Source: Symbiodinium natans | Taxonomy: Eukaryota; Sar; Dinophyceae; Suessiales; Symbiodiniaceae | Assembly: GCA_905221605.1 (NCBI GenBank) | Contig: CAJNDS010002144.1 | Location: 16,001-80,000 of the forward strand | Direction of reading: 5' to 3' | Length of the DNA stretch: 64,000 nucleotides | Part shown: piece after piece, positions 43,628-54,185 of the stretch | Layout: each line of letters opens with the position of its first letter | How positions within the stretch are numbered: position 1 is the stretch's first letter | Notes under the pieces: model-generated | What the model saw: only the letters and a program-made list of their open reading frames with translations | Told to the model about the DNA's origin: nothing | Database searches by the model: none | Program-made: the position numbers and the translations under genes

Positions 43628-46560
43628 ATATAATCCTAAACCCTCCAAATGCCTAGAGCCCCTACACCTCGTACAGGGGGTTGTAGGGGTTTAGGGTTCT
43701 GTACTCCCTAAAGCCTTAACCTGGCCTGTGAGTAAGCGCTCGGCAGCGAAACTCGCAGACAGGGAGGAATGCCTGGTGTTGCAGGAGGGTTTGGAAGATA
43801 TAGGGAGTACGTATCCTTGACTCAACCCAAACAAAGTTACTGCGGGGCTGAATACCCTCGCCCCCCCAAAAGGTTAACCTTTTGCATGTAGTAGGATTCC
43901 ATATAACCAAAAAGGTTGAAGGTTACCAGCCCAGTCCCTAAGATTACAAATCTGATCATAGCAACCCTCCGAAAAGCAAAACGGTGCCCCTATTTCGAGA
44001 CCCTCAAGGGCTTCAGGGTTAAAAGGGTGTCTGTGTGAAGGCTTCAGCACACCCACTCAACCAAAACTAACGAACGGCAAAGTTGATTGGGGTGCTTCAG
44101 AGGGCTCTCTGCAGAAGAAAACTGCAAAATGTGGGCCACAACTTTGTTTGCCAAACGCCCTAAACCCGAAACCCGAAACCCTAAACCCTAAACCCTAAAC
44201 CCTAAACCCTAAACCCTAAACCCTAAACCCTAAACCCAGCTAAGGACAGAGGACCCACATACTTAGCGCCCTACAAAGCTTGAGGCTCAACGTACAAGTT
44301 CCTGGGTCCCCCTGGAAGCCCTTCTGAAGTCCTTCAGAGCTCACAGCGGGGTTTAGGGTTTAGGGTTTAGGGTTTAGGGTTTAGGGTTTAGGGTTTAGGG
44401 TTTAGGGTTTAGGGTTTAGGGTTTAGGGTTTAGGGTTTAGGGCTTCGCCCTGGGGCTTCTGATCTGAGCGGCTCCCTTCCACATTGTCTTGCGCCTCTGG
44501 GTGCTGGCTAGCACCTTGGTTTAGGGTTTAGGGTTTAGGGTTTAGGGTTTAGGGTTTAGAGTTTAGGGTTTAGGGTTTAGGGTTTAGGGTTTAGGGTTTA
44601 GGGTTCAGGGTCTTGGTGGTGCAGTCCTAGTCCTTAAGCCTTAGACACCTCATGCGTTGTCGGAAGAGCCCCTTGAGAAAATCAGGGCCTTATAAGCCCT
44701 AAATCCTAGCCCCTAAGCCCTAGAAACCTCATGTGTGTTTCTGAAGAGCAAAACCCTAAACCCTAAACCCTAAACCCTAAACCCTAAACCCTAAACCCTA
44801 AACCCTAAACCCTAAACCGAAGGTCCCTACAAGGGTTTGGGCGCAGGCCCGGGGAGTCGGCGAGCAGTCAGCTTAGTGCTTCTGCTGGTCTAAATCAACA
44901 GACAGAGGCCCGAAACCCTAAACCGTAAACCCTAAACCCTAAACCCCAAACCCCAAACCCCAAACCCCAACTCTTAACCCTAAAGGGCAAAAGACAGAGA
45001 TGGATGAAGGGAGGGTCTTTCTGGGCCTAAACCCTAAACCCTAAACCCTACACCCTCCTAAACCCTAAACCCTAAACCCTAAACCCTAAACACCAAGGTT
45101 GTGGGCTTTGAGCAAGTCAGGCCCGCGGGCTCAAGTTCTCCTCCAAAAACGGGGAGTTCGGAAATTTGAGCATCGATGCTGTGAGCCGAAGCACGTAGAA
45201 CCACACTCCTTGCCCTAAACCCTACACCCTACATCCGAAACCCTAAACCCCAAACCCTAAACCCTAAACCCTAAATCCTAAACCCTAAACCCCGGCAGAA
45301 CCCCAGCTAGCAGACTCCGAGACCTCACAACTTCGACCTGGGCCGAGGGTACATTCAACCACACTTCCAGCTGAACGTTTGGTTGAAGCAGCATTGAATT
45401 TAAAAAAAAACAAAAAACGGCACAACCCCAAAACACCTAAAAAAAACCTGAAATGCTCTAGTGCCTGAACAGAGGTGCTGGTGGACTTCCGGATGAAAGC
45501 CTCGAACTGTGCCTTGTCTGCCTCGAGCGTGCACTGAAAAAGGGGAACCTCTTGGTGTGTCGGCTTAGGGTTTAGGGTTTAGGATTTAGGGTTTGGGGTT
45601 TGGGGTTCGGGGTTTGGGGTTCCGGGGTTTCGGGTTTAGGACTTCTTGCCATAGATCTTCGTGGTTCGAAATAGGGACTTAGGTCGCTATGTAATCCCTC
45701 AACGGGTTGGAAGAGGGGGTTATCGGGTACCGAGCTCCCTGATTCCACCCCCAAAAAACCAAGTGGAGGAACGCTGAACCCTAAGACCTTGAGAAGAAGC
45801 CGGTTTGCGCAAGATGTGGCCGTCCCGAAGCCCTGAGGCCTAAACCCTGTCAAGCTTCCGGCTTGATCTAGGCTTGCTCCTCTACGGTCATGGCAAATAG
45901 CCTGGTGGTACGCCATCCTAACAGCCAATAAGCCACGAAACCCGGAAGGCAAAGTGAAACGTCTGCCCTAGACCCTAATCCCTAAACCCTAAACCCTAAA
46001 CCCTAAACCCTAGACCCTCAGGGGCATGCCACTGTTGTTGCTGTAGGCAATGCTGGGGCAAGCACAAGTCTAGGCAGGGGGGAGGGAGGGAGTGGGCTCA
46101 GGATTAGAGCGGAGGGTGAAAGACCCAAGTGCCTCAACCCCCAACCCCCAACCCCCAACCCTAAACCCTAAACCCTAAACCCTAAAATCTAAACCCTAAA
46201 CCCTAAACCCTAAACCCTAAACCCTAAACCCTAAACCCTAAACCCTAAACCCTAAACCCTAAGCAATCACTGATGCCGACCTGGTCAAGCAGGTCGGTAA
46301 ACTTCACGCCACGCAGATCTGTTGGGGTCGCCAGAACACGCCTCTGCAGGTCTCTCTGCTACCACCTCACCCCGGGTTTAGGGTTTGGGGTTTGGGGTTT
46401 GGGGTTTAGGGTTTAGGGTTTAGGGTTTAGGGTTTAGGGTTTAGGGTTTAGGGTTTAGGGTTTAGGGTTTAGGGTTTAGGGTTTAGGGTTTAGGGTCGGA
46501 TTCAACTTCTGTGACAACTCATTCGCAGGTCGAGAGCCAGGTTCATCCTGCAGAAACTGC
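43628..46560. repeat. Telomeric mosaic with several inverted cassettes
   Basis: Arrays: CCCTAAA 44172-44236, TTTAGGG 44350-44442 and 44519-44605, CCCTAAA 44753-44817, 44935-44970 and 45027-45090, 45240-45292, 45970-46012, 46160-46262, TTTAGGG 46375-46495. Cores 44237-44349 and 46263-46374 lie between inverted arrays. The minus-strand frame at 45572-45952 ends in repeat-derived Pro-Lys-Pro and is not called. Confidence 0.75.
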
Positions 46561-46820
46561 ACAGCTTCAAGTTCAACACTAGGCTTATGGGACTTTACTA
46601 TATATATATATATGTATATTTATTTATTTGTTTATTTATTTATTTTTTTATTTGAACACGTATCGCTTTTTGTTCATATGTTCAGATATATGCATTTCTA
46701 ATATACAGAACTGGGTTGTTTTATAGTCAAAAGCCAATATGCACGTGGGGTAAACCTACTTGTTGATGGGCTTGTAAGTGGGACAGCTAGGGAACCCCAT
46801 AAACCTCATATCCTAACTTA
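46561..46820. other. AT-rich spacer
   Basis: TA and TTTA repeats at 46598-46655. It marks the start of sequence less dominated by telomeric repeats. No gene. Confidence 0.6.
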
Positions 46821-46928
46821 CTGGCTCTTAGCAGGGAATCAAGCTAAATCAGGTAGCTTACTCGATCCCCCTTTCTGTACTATTACTTTGGTACCTCATT
46901 CCCTCATTCCCTACGTACGAAGAACCAG
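46821..46928. mobile_element. MITE-like hairpin, family A, diverged copy 3
   Basis: Left end CTGGCTCTTAGCAGGG and right end CATTCCCTACGTACGAAGAACCAG are diverged forms of the family A termini at 27168-27264. The interior differs and the hairpin is weaker, so this is an older copy. Confidence 0.55.
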
Positions 46929-47595
46929 GAGGTAAACCCAGAACTCTCAGAGAAAGCATATGGTCCCAGAAGTCTGCGTGCGAGATCTGCAGAGACCCTT
47001 CCAGTGGCTGCAGTGGGAGTTTGTCTGTGGACGCACCGCCTCAATAGGATCTCCGGGGGCCCTACGAGAGCTCCACACTCGTGACCCTAAACCTGAAACC
47101 GACCCACGCTATGCCCGAAGAATCCGACACTGATCCCTAAATCCTCAACTCCCAGATTCAAGCCCCAAAAGTGCCCTAAAGCCAAAAACCGGAAGTGCAG
47201 GGAAGGTTCGGGTCAGGGCTTCGTGCGCTTTGCCGTACTAAACACTCTCCCTTAGGGTTTACGGCTGAGGCTGTAGGAGATAAGAAGCCACAGCTTGTGG
47301 AGGGTCGTCCTGCTCTTGACGGTATGCCTTGCAGTTCTATACTGCACCCCCAGCAAGATCATATCAGACAAGCAGATACAGGTACACATACGTTAAAATT
47401 CTTGTTATTCGTACTACTGTTAATTATTGTTAAGGGTCAAGCAGGCCAACTAAGATATCAGCAAAAGGCATCTAAGATATCAAGTTGGGGTGCCCTACAC
47501 TCTAAACTCTAAACCCTAAAACCTCATATGCGTCGCGCCTTTTCTGCATCCGCACTGCTGCCATCCTGAATCATCCACACTGTTGCTGAATCATG
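46929..47595. other. Spacer at the border of the gene-bearing domain
   Basis: Few telomeric units. A plus-strand frame at 47195-47512 (105 codons) has a hydrophobic stretch (LLFVLLLIIV) but no family signal and no support from context. I do not call it. Beyond about 47.5 kb GACTG-type repeats begin. Confidence 0.4.
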
Positions 47596-47597
47596 TT

Positions 47598-47765
47598 CAC
47601 CAGTCCTGCAGCACTGCAGTCCTCAAGCATTGAGGACCACAAAATGTTGTCAGGGAGTCAGGACTGTTCACCAGTCCTGCAGCACTGCAGTCTTGAAGCA
47701 TTGGGGACCATAAAATGAATTAAAATTATTTTCAGGGAGTCAGGACTGCAGGACTGCAGGACTGA
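47598..47765. repeat. Imperfect two-copy repeat with GACTGCAG motifs
   Basis: CACCAGTCCTGCAGCACTGCAGTC occurs near 47598 and again near 47669, followed in both by GCATTG(A/G)GGACCA and CAGGGAGTCAGGACTG. The period is about 71 bp and the second copy carries an insertion. Ends in GGACTGCAGGACTGCAGG. Confidence 0.7.
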
Positions 47766-47860
47766 AAGCAATGAATTACATGATGTTGAAAGTCAGCCAC
47801 ACTGACTGAAACAATCAAATTTAATTATCCGCCCTGGGAATCAGCTAGCCAGCCTGAGGC

Positions 47861-48208
47861 TCACTGAAACATCTTGTCGTGCAACTGCGCATAAAAGCGG
47901 ACAGCACACTTGTAGTTGTAAAACTCCTTCTCCCACGTTCTCTTGCTCATTGGCTTCATCGGCTCCGGAGTGACTGGCACTGGTTCTGGTAGTGGCTGCT
48001 TCTCATCCTTGAAATGCTGAACCATGCGCTGGGTGAACTTGTGCTCCTCAGTCTTCTTCAAGCACTCGAGAACGGCAGTCCTTTTTGCATGTACTTCCTC
48101 CCGAGTCAAAAGTCTAGGGCCGTCTTTGGTGGCCATGGCAGAAGACTGTAGGGGCTGGAAGACAAAGGACTGGGCCAGAGCAGCTGCAGTCAAGTTTTGA
48201 GACACCAT
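47861..48208 (-). CDS. Small protein of unknown family, 115 aa
   Basis: Last gene of the minus-strand array. It starts MVSQNLTAAALAQSF at 48208 and ends HDKMFQ at a TGA at 47861. The middle is charged (LLTREEVHAKRTAVLECLKKTEEHKFTQ, two segments, about residues 34-62). A Pro-rich linker (PLPEPVPVTPEPMKP, about residues 72-86) and an aromatic C-terminus (WEKEFYNYKCAVRFYAQLHDK) follow. No known domain is recognised. It lies 484 bp downstream of the large unknown gene and is separated from it by CCCTAAA-like units and GACTG repeats. It could instead be a terminal exon of that gene. Codon use is of the same GC-leaning type as its neighbours, which supports real coding. Confidence 0.5.
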   Translation of the reverse strand: MVSQNLTAAALAQSFVFQPLQSSAMATKDGPRLLTREEVHAKRTAVLECLKKTEEHKFTQRMVQHFKDEKQPLPEPVPVTPEPMKPMSKRTWEKEFYNYKCAVRFYAQLHDKMFQ

Positions 48209-48692
48209 CCTCAACAGAGGTGGCGGCTTTTCAACTAACCCCCCAACCCTAAACCCCCAACCCTAAACCCTCAACCCTAAACCCTACCCAACTTTAACAT
48301 ACCTCCCAGGTCAGACACAGTCCGAACACAGTCTTACAGTCTTGCAGGCTACTTCAAAGGACTGCAGGACTGTAGGACTGCTCTGCCCTTGGGGGCAGCT
48401 CGCTGCTGCCCTGCCCTGGCCGCTGCTGTGCCCTGGCCAGCACGGCGGCGCAGAAGAAGGCCTGGGCAGGAGCAGGGTTTAGGGCTTAGGGTTTCAACTT
48501 AAAGTAGAAAAAACTTGAAAAGAGGCAGTAGCCTTCAAATGCAGGCATCCTATTTTGCGCACATTCTGACGCTCATGATGTTCTGCCCAACCACCAGACA
48601 AAATGCAGCTGGCAAACAACTTGTGGTTGAAGCTGCTGTAGTTGGTTCAAATTACTGTAAAGTCAGCCAAAACTGCAAGACTGCAAGACTGT
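48209..48692. other. Intergenic spacer with CCCTAAA and GACTG repeats
   Basis: CCCCAACCCTAAA units at 48238-48285 and AGGACTGCAGGACTGTAGGACTG at 48357-48380. The GACTGCAAGACTGCAAGACTG cluster (48672-48692) sits at the very end of the upstream gene. Confidence 0.6.
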
Positions 48693-49383
48693 CTACAATG
48701 AAGCAATCACATCCTTGGGAAGCTTGGTAAGCTGCTTCATGCAGACTCCTGGATACATGCCCTTCAGCTTGTTGCACTGGTCATCATACTCAAGAGCAAA
48801 ACAAATCTCAGTGGACAAAACAACATAGCTGGACAACTTGAGGTAGGAGATCTCTGGCGGCGGAAACTGCGACCCATCCTCCGGGGGCTCTTCAATGCTG
48901 GTCTTGAGGCATGCTGGCTCCAGCACCTTCACCTCCCACTTCACCTCTGTCCCTGTGTTCTGCGACTCACAGCTGTGGAGGTAGATGCCCACCTTTGGCA
49001 AGCCTGCCATGGACATAGCATTCAACACATTCTCCAAGACTCCCTGCTTCTGTGCAAAGGGCTGAAGACAGGGTGGAAGGCTTGCATTGTTCTTGGCCTT
49101 CAGCAGGACTTTGGAACTGGCTGTGAGACTGTAGGGGATCACTGCCTCTGAGTTGGCCTCCAATAGGGAGTTTGCCTCCTCGCCCCGTTTGAACTTGCCA
49201 TGCACATTGAACAACAGCCCCTCCAAGTTGCAGTCCACCAGTCCTTTCACATAGAGTTCACCAGATTTGGTCACATAGAACAGGTGCGTTGTGGTGCCAG
49301 GAACCTGACAACGACCCATGTCAGGACTGATGGACTGCAGGACAGTCGTGAGCGTTGCACTTGCTGTGTTGGCCGCATCCAGC
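48693..49383 (-). CDS. Exon 4 (last) of the 1310-aa gene
   Basis: Acceptor TTTGCAG|GCTGG opens with LDAANTASATLTTVLQS. The exon contains THLFYVTKSGELYVKGL, FNVHGKFKRGEEAN and SYVVLSTEICFALEYDD, a pattern of alternating strands. The stop is at 48693, after KDVIASL, directly before a GACTG repeat cluster. No family recognised. Confidence 0.6.
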
Positions 49384-52300
49384 CTGCAAATGCAAGGATA
49401 CACTGTGTCTGGAGAAGAACGCCACTCTTACAAAACAAAAAATCAAATCAAGCATCAATTGCAGGACAGGAACTCCTGCACTGAGACATCAGCAGCACGC
49501 TTCCCACGGGTTGTGCCCGCGGGGTTGAACTCATCATTGTGCTTCTTGAGAATGTCTGCCCAAGTCATCCCCTTCCACACCTCGCTGTCTGGCAAGGGGA
49601 CTTTGCCACAACGTTTTCCCTTGTCCACAAACTCTTGCGTCAAGTGCAACTCATTGCTTGCCGATGGGATGGTGAGCTCAAAATCAGACACATTCAAGCT
49701 GGGAACGCCCCCAGACTGAGACTGCACGACTGAACACTGACGACGAAATGCCTCAGGAATCTGGGCCAAATGGTAGTCATTGCGCCCAATTGCCCCCTTC
49801 ACATGCTCTGCAATCACATTTTCAATGTTCACCATCACTTGCTCTCTGACAGCCTGACCGCCAACCCACCCTGCTGCCACATAGCCCATGTCTGGCCAAG
49901 TCTTCTGGCTGACCGCATTCAGGCTTGCAATGGCAAGGGCCAACTCTGCATCATAGGGAGAACAATCCTTCACCAGCACAGTGTGGGACTTTCCCAACTT
50001 TGTGCCCTTCAAGCTGGCCATGAGCAAATCCTTCAGAAGACTGGGGCCAGAGAACCACTGTTTTCCTGAGATGCAGGACTGACAAGAAAACTTAATATTT
50101 CACCCCTTATGATACATCAAACAGACACGTGCTGAATCTTGAGCCCCAGATCGCTCCAGGTCAGCATCTCCATGTGTGGTGCCAGACTGTGCAAAGGCAA
50201 GATCCTTTGCAAAATTCGCCATCTTGGCACGCTCCATGCACTGCACCAATCCTGGCACAGCCTTCCTCTTCACCAAGACTGAAGAGGCAAACAGATTCTT
50301 GGACGGCTGCGTGGACTGCATGGACTGTGTGGACTGTGTGGACTGCGACTCTTGTCCATCATCAGGGGCCACACTGCCTTGCATGATGATCCAGAACTCA
50401 ATCCCCAAGTCCCGCTCCTCACTGTACATGCTGTCAACATCAAACAAGCCTGACGCCTTTATGAGGTGGAGAGTTTGACAGGTGTCAATCTCAGTCTTCC
50501 ACAGAGACTGGTGTAAAGCAACTTTCTGGTCCCGCTCAGCCTTTGAAACTCTGCCTGTGCCATGGGGAGGCTGGTTCGGAGGAATGACGATGTACATGGC
50601 GGTGGTGGGAGCATTGCTGAGATCAGAGGCCATCTTTGTAACCATAGACGTCACCACAGTACTTGCCACAACCCCAAGCATTGGAATGTTCAAGACTGCA
50701 AGGACCGGGACCTTTGCCACAACAAAACAGCAACCAAAAGGACTCAGATTGCTACTCTGAGACTTTACAGGAAAGCCAAAACGCTCAGACTTAGCTGCAA
50801 ACAAAGGCACCTGGCCCTTCTCCTTCAACAAGCGCCCAGCCAGGAGTCTGTGCGAACTGTTCTCAAAGGCCTCAGCACTAGCAAGGTTCTTGGCAGATAC
50901 GACCTGGTAATAGACCTTGTGGCTGTCCCAGGCTTCATTGATGGCCTTGTTCTTATCAGTCTGCCAGTCACACTCCGCGGCAATCGTCTGGACTGCGTGA
51001 CGGTGGACTGCTGCTCGATGCGCCCTCATGCTGTCCTGCTCTTTCTTCAGTGCACGGGCAAGGGTGATCAAGAGTCGCAGACTCTCTTCCGCATCCTCAT
51101 CAACAGCAAAGTCCACTGGCAAATCTGGACTGCTAGACTGCGAGACTGAGGACCAAATGTCACCAATCTTGAAATCTGGTCTCATTGCTACGACTTCTGG
51201 GAGCAGCTTGCTGTCCAGAAATCCACAACGCCAGTTCTGCATGAACTTCTGGTGCTCTCCTGGCGGCAAGCTGGACTGGAGCTCGGACTGGAAATGCACA
51301 ATCATGGCTGCCATCAGGTAGACCTCAGTCTCCTTGCCTGCATCTCTGAAGGGACTGCAACTGGCGGCCTGGTAGATTGGAGGGACTGCATTTCTGTCCA
51401 GGTACTCCTTGATCTTCATGTTCCACTTGCACTCCACGCGCGTGAGCATCTCCTCAATCTTGGCCCAAGAGTGCCTTGCAATCTCATACCACAGAGGGTT
51501 GGCCTCTCTCTGCACACGCAGAATGCCAGTGTTGGCCTTCTGAGGACTGAAGAGCGGAAGGGAAATGCAAGACAGTGTGACTGCTGTGTACTGCGGCGCT
51601 TCTGTTCCCCAGATAACCTTGAGCAATCGGCGCAGGGATGGGGGGGCCTGGTCATACACGTAGATGGCATCAATCTCATGCGGAAAGATTTTGGACTTTC
51701 CAACAGTGCCCTTGTTGTGCTTGTAGATGGCCTCTTGCAGCAGATCTTTCCGCAGCTTGCGAGAGCCAAGCGCAAGCTTCTGGGCCACGATCCTGTCAAA
51801 CCTCAGCACCAGCAGTGGTACAATCCCACAGTCAAACAGTCCCTCAATGCAAGAATGCAAAAATTGAAACTGGGAGCCCTTTTGAACTTGAGGCGCACAC
51901 AAGAAGTGCATGTTGCAAATCGATGGCCTGGACCTTGTGCTGGCGTCTGTCTTGATGCGCAAGCTGTCCAGGGACTGGGCTTCCACAGTGCCCTTGGGGT
52001 TGCAGATGCCAAACAAGCCTGTGCAGAAGGGCAGGATTTCAAATTTGAAGCTTCCATATTTAAATTGTTACATGACAACATTCATTCACTGCATTGCAGA
52101 CTGGAAGCAGATGCACTTGAGAATCCTCTCAGCCACATCCTTCTTGACCTCTGCTGCCATCATGTCCCCAGACTGCAGCCATTGAAGCTTGATGGCTGCC
52201 CAGCAGAGCAGATGGCATGCCATGGTCACAGATGAGCCAATGGACAGGGCCACAGTGAAGTCCTCAATGGCAAGTCCAGGTCTTTGACTTGGACTGCAAG

Positions 52301-52844
52301 ACTGTGAGGACTGTGCGGACTGTGAGGACTGTGGGGACTGTGGGGACTGTGAAGCTGAAGACTGCCACCATTGCGTGCCCCACTCAAAAAGGATCTCCAA
52401 CGGATACTTGTCCGTCTGGCACCCTGTGGTTGTCAGCATCCTCTGGATGCAGTCCCTGATGCCATGGAGGGGCGGTGCCCCTTTCACATGTGACACCTCA
52501 TGGGCACCAAGCTGCCAAACTCGCAGGCTGAAGACTGTGCATCTGTGGCTTGCCCCCTCCAAGGTCTTGTAGTCAGCATGCTGCGGGTAGTAGGTCTGGT
52601 ACTGCGTCTCCCTTCCTTGGAAGCCCAACAAGTTGGTGCAGTCTAGATACAGCAAACGAAGAGCCTGTCCATGAGCATCCCTTTGCTGCGGATCCTGCAA
52701 TTTGGATGCCATCCATTCACACACATCCGTGAACTGCGGTTGGCCATTGGCATCCTTGACATCAATCTCAGTCTTCAACAGGGCCATGGTCTGCTGAAAG
52801 AGTTCATGGAGGCCTGCTTGATTTGGACACACTTCTTCTGCCAT
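48693..52844 (-). CDS. Large four-exon gene, about 1310 aa, unknown family
   Basis: Proposed exons are 52844-52117, 52050-50129, 50065-49474 and 49383-48693. The three introns (66, 63 and 90 bp) each begin GT and end AG, and with them the frame closes exactly on 1311 codons. The ATG at 52844 opens MAEEVCPNQAGLHELF. Exon 1 carries a Gln-Ser run (about residues 165-180) from GGACTG repeats. Exon 2 is mostly alpha/beta-like, with a hydrophobic stretch (VPVLAVLNIPMLGVVASTV, about 50735-50650) and a second Gln-Ser-Thr run (50350-50305). Exons 3 and 4 contain NVSDFEL, YFYVTKSGELY-like and CFALEYDD segments. I recognise no family in any part and infer no function. It follows the 328-aa gene by 354 bp in the same orientation. 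The exon 1-2 boundary is the least certain. Confidence 0.65.
49474..50065 (-). CDS. Exon 3 of the 1310-aa gene
   Basis: Acceptor TCTCAG then GAAAACAG joins KQWFSGPSLLKDLL to the previous exon. Segments HTVLVKDCSPYDAELALA, TWPDMGYVAAGWVGGQAV and WADILKKHNDEFNPAG are well-formed coding sequence. Ends at GA|GTTCC (49474/49473). No family recognised. Confidence 0.6.
50129..52050 (-). CDS. Exon 2 of the 1310-aa gene
   Basis: About 640 codons without a stop, by far the longest open stretch in the window. Notable segments are CIEGLFDCGIVPLLVLRFDRIV, FPHEIDAIYVYDQAPPSLRRLL, a His/Arg-rich helix RAHRAAVHRHAVQTIAAECDW, and TTAMYIVIPPNQPPHGTGR. The exon ends SGAQDSA plus a split Arg codon at a GT donor (50128). 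The plus-strand open frame opposite (51252-52235) is a shadow: its codon bias and amino-acid content (many His, Cys, Gln) are unlike the rest of the array. Confidence 0.7.
52117..52844 (-). CDS. Exon 1 of the 1310-aa gene
   Basis: Codes for about 243 residues beginning MAEEVCPNQ. A segment with many Gln, Leu and Trp residues (LHELFQQTMALLKTEIDV) is followed by CEWMASKLQDPQQRD and ILFEWGTQWW. The Gln-Ser repeat (52345-52290) is read from nine-base GGACTGNNN steps on the other strand. After it comes FTVALSIGSSVTMACHLLCW, hydrophobic enough for a buried helix. The donor used, AA|GTGCATC, gives a 66-bp intron; other choices exist. No family recognised. Confidence 0.6.
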
Positions 52845-53198
52845 GGCAAAAGCGGCAGACTGTGTGACTGCAAGACTGCCAGGCTACCAGCTTGCAGCAA
52901 AAAGCTTCAGGACCAACCCATGCCAGGCATGCGCCCTCATGCCTGACAGTCACACTTTCATGATGTCATGCAAACAACAACTGCTGCATTGAACCCATTT
53001 AAGCTGCCGTGACTCTGCACTCTGCTGGAAACGGGGAGCCTCATAAAGCTGACTTGGGGCGGTAACCAAACAGGAAAGACACATCTTGGCTGCGAACTTT
53101 GCTACATTCAGGAAGATGTCAGCTGGAAATCATCATCTAAAAGCAGTCATAATTCCAGACTGTGCTGGACTGCAAGACTGCACTAGACTGACAAAATT
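52845..53198. other. Intergenic spacer, 354 bp
   Basis: Contains GACTGTGTGACTGCAAGACTG (52858-52878) and GACTGTGCTGGACTGCAAGACTG (53158-53180) close to the two gene ends. No TATA box or other promoter element is recognisable; dinoflagellate promoters are poorly defined. Confidence 0.55.
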
Positions 53199-54185
53199 TC
53201 ACTTCTTCTCAGCCATGAATGCAAGAAGCGCCTCTTCAGCAGTCCTTTGCTTCGTCCAAACACTCCAGAAAAGCCGCTCATTGAACTCACCCCAGTCAGC
53301 AGGATCCACACGCCTGTAGAAGGTCCTGCGCTTCAGCCTCCACGCCTTGCCGCCCTTGGGGTTCGGAGGCTGGTTGCGTCCTGCAAAGGTCTTCTTCTGG
53401 GGCCAACTGCACTGGTCCAGCTCTTCGCTGCTCTCCTGATCGTCTTCATGGGCTGCCTCCTCTCCGGGACTGGCCACGTCCTCGTCGCCATCAGGGAGAT
53501 CCATGGAACTTGAGTTCCCCTCCTGAAGAGCAGCCTCTTCTGCAGCTGCCACAGCCGCAGCATCCAACCCCCCCAGAAGCAAAGTCTCAGCATCAGAATG
53601 GAACATGCCCTCCTCATCTGGCAAGTCAGCAGGGATTGCACCCCTTGGCTGTGGCTCCTTGAGCTTGGCGTCATGATTCTTTAGCTTCTGGGCAGCCGGG
53701 CGTTTCATGATGCCAGCTGGCTTCTTCATGACCTTCTTGGCTTTGGGCTGAAGGGACTGCGCCTTGGCCTTGGCCAGGGCCTTGGTCTTTGCCTTGGCCT
53801 CTTTCAGGCTCACCTTGGAGTAGTCCACTGTGACCTTGGCAGACATTCTATCATCATCTGCTTGCTTCTCTGGGACCTGCTTCCCTATCTTGTGCAGATA
53901 TGCAAGCTCTGACATAGTAAGCTTGCCCTCAATAACCTGCACACCCTCTGGTTCCTTGCATTTGGCAGGCGCCTGCTTCTTCAGGCCCTCAGGGGAAGGG
54001 TCCTGAAACAAAGCCTTGCGAGGAAACGGTGAGGGAGTTGTTGCAGGACTTGGGCCAGCTGGCAGGCTGACTGTGGGACTGGAGACTGCAGCATCCTCAG
54101 GCTGGCAAGTCTCCATTTCCATGTCCTGCGAATTCTCAGAACCCTGGCTGAGATGCGGCACATCCGCCATGCAACCACCAAACAT
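53199..54185 (-). CDS. Single-exon 328-aa protein with basic KKPA and acidic segments
   Basis: Starts MFGGCMADVPHLSQGS at 54185, with an in-frame TGA two codons upstream, and ends AFMAEKK at 53199. The first 70 residues are Ser/Pro/Thr-rich. Residues about 115-180 are strongly basic: an Ala-Lys stretch (KAKTKALAKAKAQ), then KKVMKKPAGIMKRPAAQK, which resembles the Lys-Pro-Ala tails of dinoflagellate DNA-binding proteins. Residues about 205-270 are acidic (DLPDGDEDVASPGEE, EDDQESSEELD). The C-terminal 60 residues (RRTFYRRVDPADWGEFNERLFW...) look folded and aromatic. I infer a nucleic-acid- or chromatin-binding role from composition only. No enzyme motif. It sits between the transposase-like and the unknown large gene, same strand. 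Confidence 0.7.
   Translation of the reverse strand: MFGGCMADVPHLSQGSENSQDMEMETCQPEDAAVSSPTVSLPAGPSPATTPSPFPRKALFQDPSPEGLKKQAPAKCKEPEGVQVIEGKLTMSELAYLHKIGKQVPEKQADDDRMSAKVTVDYSKVSLKEAKAKTKALAKAKAQSLQPKAKKVMKKPAGIMKRPAAQKLKNHDAKLKEPQPRGAIPADLPDEEGMFHSDAETLLLGGLDAAAVAAAEEAALQEGNSSSMDLPDGDEDVASPGEEAAHEDDQESSEELDQCSWPQKKTFAGRNQPPNPKGGKAWRLKRRTFYRRVDPADWGEFNERLFWSVWTKQRTAEEALLAFMAEKK

Noticed and set aside
47195-47512. 105-codon plus-strand protein with a membrane-like stretch
   Set aside because: No family, no supporting neighbour, and the hydrophobic run comes from AT-rich low-complexity DNA.
50562-51149. 195-codon plus-strand frame
   Set aside because: Also a shadow of the same exon, with His/Arg/Leu excess and no domain.
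51252-52235. 327-codon plus-strand frame
   Set aside because: It lies opposite the 640-codon exon of the 1310-aa gene. The minus-strand reading has better composition, connects by splice sites to neighbours and fits the array orientation.
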